From: Boletus sp. NGJ
Taxonomy: Eukaryota > Basidiomycota > Agaricomycetes > Boletales > Boletaceae
NCBI GenBank assembly: GCA_019096195.1
Contig: JAGTXK010000073.1
Coordinates: forward strand, 1,116,001 to 1,180,000
DNA length: 64,000 bases
Direction of reading: 5' to 3'
Position 1 is the stretch's first letter, and each line of letters starts with the position of its first letter. Positions 26,918 through 39,500 of the stretch are shown here, in pieces. Both the position numbers and the translations under genes were made by a program. The notes under the pieces are model-generated. The model saw only the letters and a list, made by a program, of their open reading frames with translations. It made no database searches and had not been told where the DNA came from.

Positions 26918-29630
26918 TCACCATTTCGATGGTCCAAAAGTTTGTCCTGGAGGCACCACACGGAACGGTGTGCCAAGAGCGTCGGCGGTGTTCTGCCAAG
27001 CAGTGTTGCCCCACCAATTGAGGGTGACGCCGCCCTTGGGTAACTGGAGGAAAAAAAAGATGAAGAGTATGCCGACAGCGACCCCAGCGTCGAGGCCAGC
27101 GGCTAGAATGTAATTGTAGCGCATCCACCATCGGAAATGATAGCGGCGCATGAACCACTGGAAGATGAAGCCTACAACAAACCACGAGACGTAGTTGATA
27201 CCTGTCGCAGGGGGCATGAAACCAATTCCAGTAAAGAATACGGGAATGTTGATGTAACGCCAGTAGGACAGAGGGAATCGGCGCGCGAGGGAGTAGAAGG
27301 GAATGGGAAGTACGGCGCCAAAGAAGAAGAACCACAATAATGGGCTATACATTGCCCCCGGGCTGAATATTCTCTGCGGTCCAATGCCGCCCCATAACAG
27401 TGAAGAAGTAGCGAATGTAGTCGTCCCAGGACATGTGAAGTATTGAGGTTGGTGGGGTTCACAGATGTCCACAATGTTTGCAAACATCCAGTCCTGCACG
27501 AGAGTGACCACGATGCAGCTAACGAAAGTTGCGATCACCTGAGCGAGGAACATCGAACGAGGAGGAATCTTCATGTAGTGACCAAGTTTCATGTCACCAG
27601 CGAAGGTGACTGCTTGGACCGTGCCCATAAAAGCGACGCCCTTGAAGATCATGACGGCCACGGGTTTGCCTGCAAGAATGAAACCGGCGATGAGTTCATA
27701 GATAATGGTTAGCCCAACTTGTTGGTTTGTGATCGCTTGGATCATGCCGACAGGGACGGCCATGAGCGAAGCGAGGAACATCGCGACGCAAACTGCCCAA
27801 ATGGGAAGTTCGGTGGGGTAGACCTCAACCGCGACGAACAGAAGTATCATCATCGTGATTCCCAACAACCCGTACCACCATTGCGGAACCCCAGCATATG
27901 CCTGCATAAGGCGCGAGTGGACATCACGCTCGTCCTCCAGATTGCTCCTGAAGCGTTTGACAATATCGCGACGGTACCACACTAAGATTGGGTTCAGACA
28001 AGAGGACTGTGAAAATGGAAGGATACTGACGGATGGTGTGGACAACGATGGAGGGGAATGCAGCAAATGCAACACCATATGCGATTGCCAGTGTGGTAGG
28101 GAGGAATACTGGGGAGTATGCCTCGTATTTCGCGATGTCGAGCACGCCGTTGGTGACAATTTGTGTTACATTGAAAGGCATACCAGTGTTATCGAAGGTG
28201 ATCAATGCTGACATGGGCAAGTAACTCGTGTAGAAGCTGTTTGTGTCTAATAGGTGGGGGTGAGAATGAGATTTTGGTGATGAAAACAAACAGCTCACAG
28301 TACAGGATGGGTGCGAGCATCCAAAAAAATATGAAGAAGCCAACGGCTGTATTTACCTCTGACCACCACTAGAAAAAAAAAGATGAGGGGTAGATGATGA
28401 CATCCAAGAACATGAACGCACTGGTGCGATGAGAGGGTTGGCAAAGAAGGATATCATGGACCAGTCAAACGTGAAAATACCCATGCCAAGACCTGTAGAC
28501 GTGCCAAACAAGGTGTTGACGACAACATTGTTTGGTGCGATCCAGCACACCCAGTTGAAAACACTGAGGCCAGTCCAAAGGAAGCCGGGTACAAAGTACC
28601 ATGTACAGCTGCATGCAACAACAATGGCGAAGAACTTCTCCCGAGAAATGTGGCGGCGGTCAGGCTTGCCGTACGCCTTGTGAAGAGTATTGAAGAGCGC
28701 AGAATTGACCAAGGCACCGGGAAAGATCATGCTGCTAGGGTAGACGAGGAAACGGCGGAGGAGACCACCAAGAGAGAAACCGAGCAACTGCATCGAAATA
28801 GCAAGCGTGATCTGGTAACTGCGGCTTGGCATCTCGTTGTACAAGAGACGTTGCGTGGCAACAATATCGGTCGCATATGCGCCGTTGGAAACTACGCTGG
28901 CCATAATGGTGATCAGGACATGCTCTTTGATGTTAAAAGGACCAGGGTTCAGCGTCCAGGTATAACCAAAGGTGCGGAAGCGGGTAGTAGGAAGAATACG
29001 CTCGAGGGCTTTGCCAAGGGGCAGAGCTGTTAACAGAGGGACGATGCTTGTAATGAAAACGGAGGGGTCTGAAGGCAAGTGTCAGTTTGGTTGCGAACTA
29101 GAGAAAGAATATACTGACACCGCATGCTGAAGATCTGATTGAGTGCGGAGACGGCTATCGTGTAGAACAAACCAAGTAGCCATGCGCGGAATGTGTTGAC
29201 GGGTATCGTAGGATCATCAACGCTGGAAACAGCGGCACGGACCTCAGGGTAAGGCGATTCGCTGTCGAACGTTAATCAGAAGAAATAATCGAGTGGGAGG
29301 CTGGTGCTCCACTCACTCGTCATAATCTAACGCAGTGTCTTGGGTCTCTGTCCTCGATGTGGTGGAATACCTTGTAGACTCTGAACGGGACTGCACATCG
29401 AACTCTGAGAGACGGACAGAGCCAGCATCAGAGACCTTCTTCTTCTCGAGCTCGAACACCTCTGTGCTAGAATCTGAGAGAGATTGCAACTCCGAATGGT
29501 AGTCGAAGTTGGGGTCATTCAAATGCTCCATGAGGAAATCAACATCCTCGGGAACATCTGGTACACCTCGACGGCGAACGGAAGACGGACCAACAACGTT
29601 GGTCGCACTGTTGAAGGCTCTGTGTTCCAT
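26918..29630 (-). CDS. OPT-family oligopeptide transporter
   Basis: OPT proteins are proton-coupled plasma-membrane importers of small peptides or glutathione. The start at 29630 gives MEHRAFNSATN and a soluble, phospho-rich N-terminus of about 100 residues. About 14-16 membrane segments follow. Family blocks include NPGPFNIKEHVLITIMASV, YATDIVATQRLLY, SMIFPGALVNSALFNTLHK, GLGMGIFTFDWSMI, FAGDMKLGHYMKIPPR, WGGIGPQRIFSPGAMYSPLL and a C-terminal LNWWGNTAWQNTADALGTP. The gene has several short introns. It is transcribed away from a sulfonate-dioxygenase-like gene across a shared 870-bp region. Substrate preference cannot be read from the sequence. Confidence 0.94.
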
Positions 29631-30500
29631 AGCGTCACCGATTCCAATGTGAGGTAGGGGATATAGCAAGCTGTTCCTCAAGAGACGGTGTGGACAAGGC
29701 GGGATGGGGTGTGGAGGGAGAGTGCAAGTTTTATGCCCTTTTGAGAGCGGTTGATGTTGTGATTGCATTCCACAAATGAAAAGTGACAGCGCTCGTAACG
29801 GAAAGATGGTCCACAAGCAAGGTCGAAATTGACAAGACAATAGGCCTAATTTGACAAGGTCGGCAGCAAGACAATAGGCTGGGAGAACCCCCGCCGGTTC
29901 GGTAACGCGAAACAAAAGGCGCGGCCCTGCCAAATCGACCTGCGACATAGTGAGTTGAACTAGTGTAAGTGTCACTGCTATCAGCACATAGCACGAGTCA
30001 GAACCCAAGACAGACCCAACTTCTTAGTCTCCAGAGGGTAACCTGAGGACCTCGGTGCGGCCCCCTGCTGGGCCAGCCGTGTGGGCTCGCACGGGCATGC
30101 AACTTGGGATGCCGAAGGCTGCTTATTGTCAGTCAAAGTGACGATATGAAACCGGTTATTGTCTTCGGGTACACCTGGAGGACAATAGGCCCTCGTTTCC
30201 TAATGGGGAAGGGCAGGAACGCGGCGACCCGTTCAAGCTGGTTCAATTCAACGTCCAAGTTCATCCAGGACTCTCAAGGGCCAAAACGTCGGGGTCGTCA
30301 GTGCGATACCAGCTTGCTCTGGCTCTCAGATGACCAGCCCCCTGTGATTCCTCTCCCCGACCAAAATACATGCACAGTCGCAATGATGACGAATTTTCTA
30401 CCCATGTGACGATTCAACTCCCATCTATTTATCAAGCGCGAGAGCCTGTCCCCTTTCCCTCTTCTTTGTCTCTTGGAGCAGCCGCTAACCTGACATAGCC
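29631..30500. promoter_or_regulatory. Divergent regulatory region, OPT transporter / TauD dioxygenase
   Basis: This 870-bp stretch feeds two nutrient-acquisition genes. The 13-mer CAAGACAATAGGC occurs at 29833-29845 and 29867-29879, exactly 34 bp apart. The core ACAATAGGC recurs at 30182-30190. No coding exon is apparent in it. A joint role in regulation is inferred. Confidence 0.5.
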
Positions 30501-31895
30501 ATGTCTACTATCGAAACAGTGACCCAAGCCGGGGCGCCTCTGACTCTACGCGCAGAGAGTGGTCCAGAGGGAGGGGAGGCATACGAATATGCCCACCTCC
30601 TGCCCTATTTCTCTCAGGACACATATCCCCCTCTCATCCCCTTCGAGCACGTCGATCCCGGATTTCGTGCTCTCAAACACCCAGACCCCCGTGCCTTTCT
30701 GAAAAGTGCAACAAGTGTGATCGAGCTGACCCCGAACCTGGGTACGGAGGTCCGAGGAATCTGCCTCAGGGACCTTGATAATAATGGGAAGGATCAGCTC
30801 GCATTAGAGGTAAATACAGCGGCGTCCGCAGAGCCGCAGTACCATAAATTGTCGAACAATAGGTTGCCAGACGTGGGTTGATGGTCTTCAAGGGCCAGTC
30901 AGATTTCATCGACCAGGGGCCGGATGCTTATCTGGAATGGGGCTGTCACTTCGGAAGGTCTGTCAACTCAAACACATATATGCCCGGTTCCACTTGCTGT
31001 CACACCTATAACTCCCGATCTGAGCCAAGTCAATTTGTCGTGTAGGTTGCACATTCACCCCACTTCAGGCCATCCAAGGGGCTACCCACAAATCCATCTC
31101 GTATACAAGTCAGTTTCTGTGAAACCCTCTCTATTTGAATATTTTTAAAACTTTTCCCGCTCCACAGAGATGCCAACTCTACTTTTAACTTTGAAATCCA
31201 AGACAGCATTACGACTACCGTCTGGCACTCCGACGTGTCTTACGAACTTCAGCCCCCTGGGCTCACAACCTTCTTCTTGCTCTCTCAGCCGACGACAGGT
31301 GGCGACACGTTGTTCACGTCGCAGGTTTCTACCCTGAAGAAATTATCCCCGTCTTTCGTCGCATTCCTGCGAACCCTGAGCGCAGTGCACTCTGGAATCG
31401 AACAAGCCGATTTTTCTCGGTCAGGGAAGCGGGGAGGCGTAGTTAGACGCGAACCGGTGGAACACATCCACCCGGTGGTGAGGCGTCACCCCGTGACTGG
31501 GGATGAAGCACTCTATGTGAACAGGCAGTTCACTAGACGCATCGTCGGTCTGAAACGTGAAGAGTCGGGTGAGGGTATCGCATGCTGTTTTGACTACCAA
31601 CACTGACGAGAAGTAGAAACCATCCTCAAATTTTTGTACGATCACATTGACAAAAGTAGTGATCTACAGGCTAGAGTGAAGTGGGAACCTGGTACTGTGG
31701 TTATGTGGGACAACAGGGTAACTGCACATGTGAGCAAAAGTCCATATTAATAGGTTGAGTTGCTCACTAACAAGCTTGTAATAGTCTGCTATTGTTAACT
31801 ACGGAGACTCGAAAGACCGTCGCCACGGCGCTCGCATCACACCTCAAGCAGAGCGGCCTATCCCAGCTTGGGATGGTTTAGCGCTGCCAAACTAG
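30501..31895 (+). CDS. TauD/TfdA-family Fe(II)/2-oxoglutarate dioxygenase (sulfonate/taurine dioxygenase-like)
   Basis: Fungal members such as yeast Jlp1 release sulfite from sulfonates for sulfur nutrition. Exons 30501-30809, 30863-30957, 31046-31108, 31168-31568, 31617-31729 and 31785-31895 give 363 aa, the family length. The iron-binding facial triad is visible as His and Asp in TVWHSDVSYE and the distal His in WDNRVTAHSAI. The 2-oxoglutarate-binding Arg lies in RRHGARITPQ. Other family blocks are RRGLMVFKGQ, LHIHPTSGHPRGYPQIHLVY and QPTTGGDTLFTS. The exact substrate is not determinable by eye. The adjacent divergent peptide transporter fits a nutrient-scavenging role. Confidence 0.93.
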
Positions 31896-32186
31896 TGTGA
31901 TAGGTCTTGCGATGATCATCATGGACTGCGTTTATGAACGAGGGAAGGCCGATGTCACGAATGGTGTTACATACGTGCTAGCCGCGATATCTCCTCCCTT
32001 GAGCTGTTGTGAATTACATTCTACCGCTTACCTTACAAGCGTACTTGATGATGAGTTGGTTGTCGATCAACCTGAAAGCAGTAATTTCTTGATACGCGTG
32101 CATTACTCGAGTTGGCCACATCCCACACCCTTCATTTGCATACCACTGGCAACCTTGAACTCGGTGGACCACGTTCACTGCAGCAG

Positions 32187-34000
32187 ATGCCGCCAAGCAC
32201 GAGAATTCTCTTCCTTGTCTACTGCGGTGTTGCAGTCTCCTTGTTGAGGGAATTCAACTATCGAGTCACTGAACCGTACATGGTGTGTGGTTGTATTGTC
32301 TATAGGCAAACCGCCATATTGATCATCTGCAGGACGAACCCTTCCATGTCCCGCAAGCACAGGCGTATTGTAGGGGTGAGTGGTCGTCCTGGGACCCAAA
32401 GATCACCACACCACCAGGACTGTCAGTTTGTTTTGTTCCAACGATACAACTCATGTAATTAAACAGTTGATCCCGCAGGTATTTTCTTAGTGTTCTGCTT
32501 CATCGCCTACTCGTGTTTCGCTGCAACCTGGCGTTGCTGCGATTCACGGTGACCCTCACCTTGATCTCCCTCCCGCTCTTCCTCACACGTCTCCTCGCGT
32601 TTCACCAGCGTCGTCTGCCACCTCCGTTACTCGCACCGAGTGCCGAAGCATTCGTTCTGTCCACATTTCCAATAGCTTGGTTCTATGGATATCTGTACTA
32701 CACAGAGGTTCCCAGTCTTATTTCAATCTTGCTCGTTGCCATACTTGCAACGCAACACTGGCATTTGTCTGCGGCGGTGGTGTGTCTCATTGCCCAATAT
32801 TATTAACATGTTTTGACTTTGCCCTCACCCCGTAGCTAGGTGTCATTAGCTGCCTTTTCCGTCAAACGAATATCATATGGGTGATGTATGCGTTTGCGGC
32901 CAGTCAGCTTATGCGCTTACGGTTCAGACGTGGAAATATACTGCTACATGACCCGCCTGCATTGTCGGCTGGCCCAGGCGAGTAATATGGATCCCATTCC
33001 AGCTTGTTGACTACAACTGTCACATACTTACTCTCAGGCGACTTTCTGCAATCGATCATAAGTGCCCCTGCCGCATTTCCGGAGTTAGTCTTACCGTTCA
33101 TGCCTTACATACTCGTGTTAGTTCTGTTTGGGGCATTCATACTTTGGAATGGTGGCATCGTGCTAGGTGCGGGATCTCGGAGGCATTCCTGTTGTATTCA
33201 TGAATTTGACTATTGCTTTCCACGTTGTAGGCGACAAGGCTAACCACGTTCCCGTGCTGCATATACCCCAGTTGTACTACTTTGTCGCGTTTGCAACATT
33301 GATGGGGTGGCCTGCAGTCGTCTTTGGCCGCGATGGCCCAGTGAAGCTTGCAAATGAAGTTACTCGCCGCATGTTTGGAACCAAAGGGTCTGTGTGTCTT
33401 GACCAGGGAGAGAAGCCGCTGATAAGTTGGAGATAGGAGAGCTGTGTTCACGGCCTTGCTTTCAGCATTCATGGCGTATACGGTGCACGAGTTCACGTGA
33501 GTCGCTTGTTGCCTTGTATCGCGATACCTGAATGCCTGCATCGGATTATGAAGGGTCCACCATCCGTTTTTACTTGCAGATAATCGCCACTATGCTTTCT
33601 ATGTATGGCGCCGGGTGTTCATGTTGCATCCGATTGTACCGTATCTGTTCATACCGGGATACCAAGCGTGCGCGTGGGCATGGTGGCTGCGTGTTGGTGA
33701 GATGGATTGATCACTATCGATGAAGTTGGAAATTGACCGTAAACGTCACTGCCAGCTGGTGACCAGACATTGCTGCAGACCCTCGTTTTGCCCCTTGCGA
33801 GCCTTGCAACGCTGTTACCTACGCCGCTTTTGGAGCCACGGTATTTCCTGGTGCCATATATCCTCTTGCGTGCTCAGGTGGTGGATATGAGTTCTGTGGG
33901 TCTTTTGGTTGAAGGCTTGTGGTACGGGGCGATAAATTTCGCGACCATCTATGTGTTTTTGTACATGGAACGCGCAGGGGTCGGTAGATTTATGTGGTGA
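32187..34000 (+). CDS. ALG10: Alpha-1,2-glucosyltransferase ALG10, ER N-glycan precursor synthesis
   Basis: Alg10 adds the last glucose to the dolichol-linked oligosaccharide in the ER membrane. Nine exons (32187-32282, 32333-32421, 32479-32779, 32836-32977, 33038-33166, 33231-33387, 33437-33496, 33554-33696, 33756-34000) sum to 454 codons. The family signature near the N-terminus reads [20 protein letters not shown], then [15 protein letters not shown]. Membrane segments follow, with [32 protein letters not shown] and a C-terminal [13 protein letters not shown]. The intron at 32978-33037 is best read as GC-AG (CCCAG then GCGAGT). The GTAATA three bases on gives no workable frame. Confidence 0.95.
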
Positions 34001-34191
34001 CCGACAAATACAAACACTGTCGCCGTCCCGTCGGTGCCACTTTGGTTCGTTTTCCGACCTTTCGAACGTTGACCACAACGACCACGACGCCGTGGCAGAC
34101 AACGTGGAACACACCGCAGCTGGCTGGAACGGTCCTCTGACACTCTAACTCTTCTTGGAAACATCCACAGTGCAACTAGCAGTCTGTCCTC

Positions 34192-36327
34192 ATGGCTTCC
34201 GAAGCCACCTCCAAGCCTTCTCGGCCAACCAAGCCTTCAACACGCTCCTCTCTTCGCCATTCCCTTAATTTCACGTCTGTTGGAAAGGCTCTCGTCGACG
34301 TGATCAACAAGGACTCCCGCGACCGCGACACCGCCCTCAAGAAAGCCAAAGGGTCTTCCTCACGTCGCCTCACTCTCATGAATTCTACCGCGGTCACTAA
34401 CGCGACCGTCTCCCAGAAATCAAAGTCCCCTACTCCTTCACATGGAAAGGAGGATAGCCCCTCGTACAAGACCATAACCCGCAGGAGACAGTCTGCCCTC
34501 CTCAAGCATGGTCTTTCTTCCTCAGACGAACATGGCGTTAAATCCACAGAACCTAACCCATCCAGCCCCTCTAGACGCTCGTCGACACTGCGTTCCAAGA
34601 CCGCTTCTGCTACCATCTCGTCCGCTTTGCCAAAATATCGGCCCAGCTCCGTGATCGTTGAGCCGACCAAGAAACCGCCTTCCCCCGTTCGTGCGGGAAC
34701 TCGGAGACGATTCAGTACCTCAGAAGAGGATGACGTTGAACAACGGGATTCATCCAAGCGCAGAGATGCCCTACGCTCCCCTACTGACAAGGTCACGAGG
34801 CCTATCAGTCCATTGCCACACAGAGCATTGGCGGTCAAAGTCGATCTCTCTAGTCCAACCACGCCTTCCACTCCTACCAAGTCTAAGATTGCTCAATTGT
34901 CTCCCGCGAAGTCTGGCTCATCTCCAGTTCGCGCTGGATCCGCACGGCCAGCAAAGACAGTCAAAACTGCGGTAACTTCATCGCCGTCGCGTGCCCCGGT
35001 CACGCGACCCCCTTCCTCAGCTTCGTCGTGCAGTTCGTCTCACACCCATCCCTCACCGTTGAATTCTACCTCACTCAAGAATGCATTTGGTTTTGGTCGT
35101 TCGAAAGCGTCCAGTCAAAACACGAGCCCGTTGAGAGGCACTGTCCGTCAACCACCAGAGTCTCCACTTGCCCATCACACACGGCAGGTTCCTGTCATTA
35201 GTCTTGGTGGTGATGGAAAAGACTCCTCAGTGAGATCTCCGCAGAGCGATGAAGGGAACAGTGAGGACAGCGTGGAAGTCGGGGATGTTGAACTACTTCT
35301 TGCTCCAGTAGCATCTCTCGCAGCGCCGACCCCTGCAATTCCAAGGATTCATACAACGAACTATCAATCCACAGACTCAGAGCTCCAGACTCCCTCCCGT
35401 CCCTCCAGTTTCCTACCGGCTCGTGCTAACCTTTCGTATTTGTCGCCGATACCTCCGTCAGAGAGCTCGCCGGCGCTGCGGCCGAAAGGTCGTAGTAATG
35501 ATCAAAATCGTGGTTCAATCTTTTCCTGGGAGCAGATGGCAGTCGATGGCTCCCAAATCCTTGCGCGAGAGGACCTGGAGGGCAGTTTGGCGGATGTCGT
35601 GGCTCCTTTCACACCAGGTGGTCCCTCCCCAAATGTGAGCACCATAGGTCTGGAGGTCCCAGAGACCCCTAATCTATCTGCATTGCCCTCTCCTTCTGGC
35701 TACGGTTCAATCTCGCAGGTCCTTCTTCCCGATGTAACCCCTTCTCCCGCAGTCCATCACCTAACCGCAATATTTGAAACTTCAATTGACCTGCCACCGC
35801 CTGCAGACTCCGGTACCATTACCCTTCTTCGTCTGCAAATCGCTCAGGCAGAGACCATTGCAAAAGAAAGATTCTCGCGTTTGCAAGAGCTCGAGGAGCA
35901 GCTTTATGCTGCAAAGCAGTGTCGGATCAGAGAGACAGAAGAACTTGCCAGGCAGATTTCCGTCCTCGAGCAGCAACTGCGCACCAACGTGGAGACGAGG
36001 GAGCGGATGAATGAGGAACGGGCTGCGTTCACAATATCGCTCCAGGACGAGCTGAGGCAAGCGGAAGCCCGGTGTGACCAAGTCGCGCAGACAGGATTTG
36101 AACGAGGTCAGGAGGCAGCTCGCTTGTCGTGGGACGTCATGCTTGCCAATGTGCATAAAAGCTGGGAGGCGTCGTGTGTCGCCAAGGAAGCTGCTTGCTT
36201 GTGGTCTTCAGTGAAAGACCAGGCTGACGATGAGAGGAATAATATACAATCCGCTCGTGAAGTATTAAACATCTTCATGGCTGTGCTGGATCACAACCAA
36301 GAGCGATTGCAAGGTCTACTTGCCTGA
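34192..36327 (+). CDS. 711-aa Ser/Pro-rich protein with C-terminal coiled coil, unknown function
   Basis: A single uninterrupted frame of 711 codons, unusual beside intron-dense neighbours. About the first 520 residues are predicted disordered: rich in Ser, Pro, Thr, Arg and Lys, with many S-P and T-P sites (PSSPSRRSSTLRSK, SPTTPSTPTKSK, LSPAKSGSSPVRAGS) that could be CDK or MAPK targets. Residues from about 550 to the end are helical and heptad-like (LLRLQIAQAETIAKERFSRL, ELARQISVLEQQLRTNVETR, LQDELRQAEARC). I recognise no domain. A basic disordered head plus a coiled coil would suit a cytoskeletal or spindle scaffold, but that is speculation from composition and from the neighbouring SPC7 and kinesin genes. 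Confidence 0.8.
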   Translation: MASEATSKPSRPTKPSTRSSLRHSLNFTSVGKALVDVINKDSRDRDTALKKAKGSSSRRLTLMNSTAVTNATVSQKSKSPTPSHGKEDSPSYKTITRRRQSALLKHGLSSSDEHGVKSTEPNPSSPSRRSSTLRSKTASATISSALPKYRPSSVIVEPTKKPPSPVRAGTRRRFSTSEEDDVEQRDSSKRRDALRSPTDKVTRPISPLPHRALAVKVDLSSPTTPSTPTKSKIAQLSPAKSGSSPVRAGSARPAKTVKTAVTSSPSRAPVTRPPSSASSCSSSHTHPSPLNSTSLKNAFGFGRSKASSQNTSPLRGTVRQPPESPLAHHTRQVPVISLGGDGKDSSVRSPQSDEGNSEDSVEVGDVELLLAPVASLAAPTPAIPRIHTTNYQSTDSELQTPSRPSSFLPARANLSYLSPIPPSESSPALRPKGRSNDQNRGSIFSWEQMAVDGSQILAREDLEGSLADVVAPFTPGGPSPNVSTIGLEVPETPNLSALPSPSGYGSISQVLLPDVTPSPAVHHLTAIFETSIDLPPPADSGTITLLRLQIAQAETIAKERFSRLQELEEQLYAAKQCRIRETEELARQISVLEQQLRTNVETRERMNEERAAFTISLQDELRQAEARCDQVAQTGFERGQEAARLSWDVMLANVHKSWEASCVAKEAACLWSSVKDQADDERNNIQSAREVLNIFMAVLDHNQERLQGLLA

Positions 36328-36575
36328 TTCATGTAGGGTCCTTCCTTGATGCAACCTCGCAAAAAGTTGTCTTATGCGTCGTTCACAGGTTACATTCACG
36401 ACCCACTCACGTCTTTGGATCTAGGGGGTACCCGTCTTTGTCCAATCTCATGTTTTGTCATGTCCATTTTTCTAGTCATGTCCATCTGTAAATCGCATTG
36501 TACACGGTACATTACACAGGATTGGGCTACGAATCTTCATGGTCATCAGTGTCATATAACAAAATGTTTTTGACC

Positions 36576-39500
36576 CTATGTAAAACATTCCGCTGCCTCC
36601 ATACAAGCATCCAACAGACATGCGTGATTGTTGACAGGACTAGCCTGTTGTAGGCGTGCGGTGACAGCCTTCTGGATTGCGTCTCGACTTCGAGGACTTG
36701 AGCATCTGAATAGAACATGTCCGCAGTTGTACTCACTCGATGGGTCCGTATGCTACTCTCACATCGCAACGCATTGATTGGATGAATACGGGCCATGAAG
36801 AAAATATCGGGGTATCAAGTATAAATGATATCAGCGCCTTGGCTTTTACGCTTGGAAACAAGATCATTGCAGTGGCATGGAATCCGGCCGGCGTCTCTTC
36901 AATCAAGAGGGGGAACTTGATAGATACGAGTTTCAGCTGAGCCTGGAGCTGCGAGCAAGACGCCCAGTAGTCGCCGAGACATTGGACAATCTGCCACCGA
37001 TGGCGGTCAACAGCATGGAATTTAGTGTCCAGTGAAGTCCGCACCTGACGAATACCTTGGTCTCCGTTTCGAGTGACGAGCTGGTTTGCTGTTCGTAGCA
37101 TCAATGCACTCAGAAGAGGAAAAACTTCCTTGTGCTTCGCCTTGTCGTTCTCGGCCCTTCTGATTTGTATGTCTGCAATGACTGGACGGAACTTTATGCA
37201 AGGAATGGATACACAATAACTCGACGCATAAGAAAATTCGAATAATTCCGGGAGAACCCTGGTTACCCTCCACATATGCAAGCTTTGGAAGGCCTCCAAC
37301 TCATCTATTTAGCGATTGGACACTCTGCCAGTGGTATTTAGATGCTAGAACGTACCTCTGAGATGAAAAATCTCTGCGCGCGTGCTGTTTTTCTGCATCT
37401 GGATACGTCGTTCAGCATCTTCTACTACTGATGTAACCTCTTTCTTCTGCGATTCGACTTCATTAAGCTTCTCCTCGAGACGGTCGAGCTTCGTCGTAGC
37501 TTCCTTGACATCGGCGTGGAAGGTGTCCAGTTCCGCACTGGACCAAAGTTTGTGAAAACCCCTATCACAATCCATAACAAATACACGCCCACCTCTGCTC
37601 AGCAATGGTAGCTTTCAGCTCGTTCAAGTAGTTTTGGTCGCATCCTTCGAGCTCTGCTACTTCAGCCTTCTCCTTCGCCAACTCTGTCATGAGTTCGTCA
37701 TATTCCTGCTGTAGACTGGGAACTACGTCTTGTGCCTGCCGTATGATAGTCTCAAGAGTTTTGGCATCCTGGACGAAACATAAGACCGGGTGACTCTTGG
37801 GCAATGAAGTATAAACCACCTACCGCTTCCAAGTTCTTGAAACCTTCATTTGCCTTCTGGTGCAGTTGTTCGACCCATTGTACCTTCCAGTCATACCACT
37901 CTGTCTTGGCCTGCGCATGATTGTATACCTTGATTAATTTGAGCTGGTGCAATAACTCAGCCTGCCCGCTCTCATCGGTAGTGACAAACTCTTGAAAAAG
38001 TGGAGGCGTCGCTTTCTGGGCTTCCTCTTCCGCCTCCTTATGTATCTCCTTGATGCGCTCAACCCAAGTTTGCAAGTCTTTACTGACATGACTGTAGAGT
38101 TCTAGTTGGGGAACGTTTAGAGCCATCGCAACCACGTATTCTGCCAGAGGTATCTGCGCTTCCGTCGATGCCCTTCGTGAAGGACGTAGAACGGAGGGAT
38201 GGACAATCGAACGTCGAGGTGCTGCAATGTCGTCCATGAATCGAATACCTGTCATCTCGAAGAACTGTTCAATGGATATCTGGGGACCATGGGTATCGTC
38301 TACGCTGTCTTCTTCTTCTTCGCCACGAGGAGATGCGCGCATGGGTATGTCGTCAAGCGAAGAAGGATGTTCAGAAGACTGTTCCTGCCTTTCGGGATCG
38401 TCCACTTTTATTGGTGAGGTCGACTTACGATTGGTAGCATCTCCCCTACCCCCATCCTCTGCGGAGTCCCCAATAAACTCGACGCTTTTTCGCCCCAGCC
38501 CAGAAGCGGCTGTCTTGACAGGCGAGATTCGACTAGGGGGGGTGGGCCCCGCAATCGTTGCCGTCGTCAGATCGGGAAATACATTGCCCAAACTCTTCCG
38601 CTGAGCGAAATAACCCGATGGGCGCCGAGAACCAACCGAGGCGCGCTTGCTTGGTCCAACGCCATGCTGCTCCTCAACGTGGAAAGATCCCATTTTGAGC
38701 GGCGAAGTTTTGGATGGTGACAACAATACACGAACAGCACCGGTACCACGCCCTGGAGTAATTGATAGTCTCTCTGTGCCAGCGAACCGCTTCGCTGGAT
38801 CTAGCTGCACACTATGATCAGTGCCTGAAGCATCACTCGGTCGCTTGTGAGGAGAAGGGCGGGTAACAGGGGGAGCAAATGCTGCAGTGAACTTTCTTGG
38901 TGACAAAGGTGCTCTGGTAGATGAGGACGGACGAGGACGAACGGGGGACGCGGGGGCGCGAGGTTTCGGCGTGAAGGTGAAGCTCAATGGCTCTGGGACG
39001 GCTGTGGACTGGGGAGGATTTTCAGATGGCGCAGATGGCGCCTCTGGTGACGTAGGTTGACGTGCGCTGGAAACGGGAGGTCTATCTGGGGTTGATATTG
39101 GCTCCGTCGAAACTGCAGCGGGGACAACGGGTCCGTCATCAGCAGGTATTTCTGGGTACAAGACTTGAGGGTCAGCAGGAGTAGGAGCGGATGGAGGCGA
39201 TTCGGGAATTGCTGGATAAATTTCTTGCGAACCAGCGAGTGGAAAGGAAGGAGGTAATTCAGGTACAGCTTGGTTAATCGCTTCCTCCCTCGAGTGTTCC
39301 TGGCTGCTGAAAGCGGAAGTTACGGTGGATTCTGCACTCGGTCCAAGACTGACACGCCTCATGAGTCGGGTGACGTTAACAGTATGGTTTCCTTCTTCGC
39401 CATTACCAATATCCTCATCCATGAAGCTCTCTTCAGTGCTTGTGAAGCTGATCTCTCCTCCCTCTTCGCCACCAGCCTCACCAAGGCCAAGGGAAGCTCG

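Noticed and set aside
26918-31895. OPT transporter plus TauD dioxygenase considered as part of a secondary-metabolite cluster
   Set aside because: No polyketide synthase, non-ribosomal peptide synthetase, terpene synthase or other tailoring enzyme lies nearby; the flanks are housekeeping genes.
34176-34880. 234-aa minus-strand frame
   Set aside because: It is the shadow of the Ser/Pro-rich 711-aa protein on the other strand.
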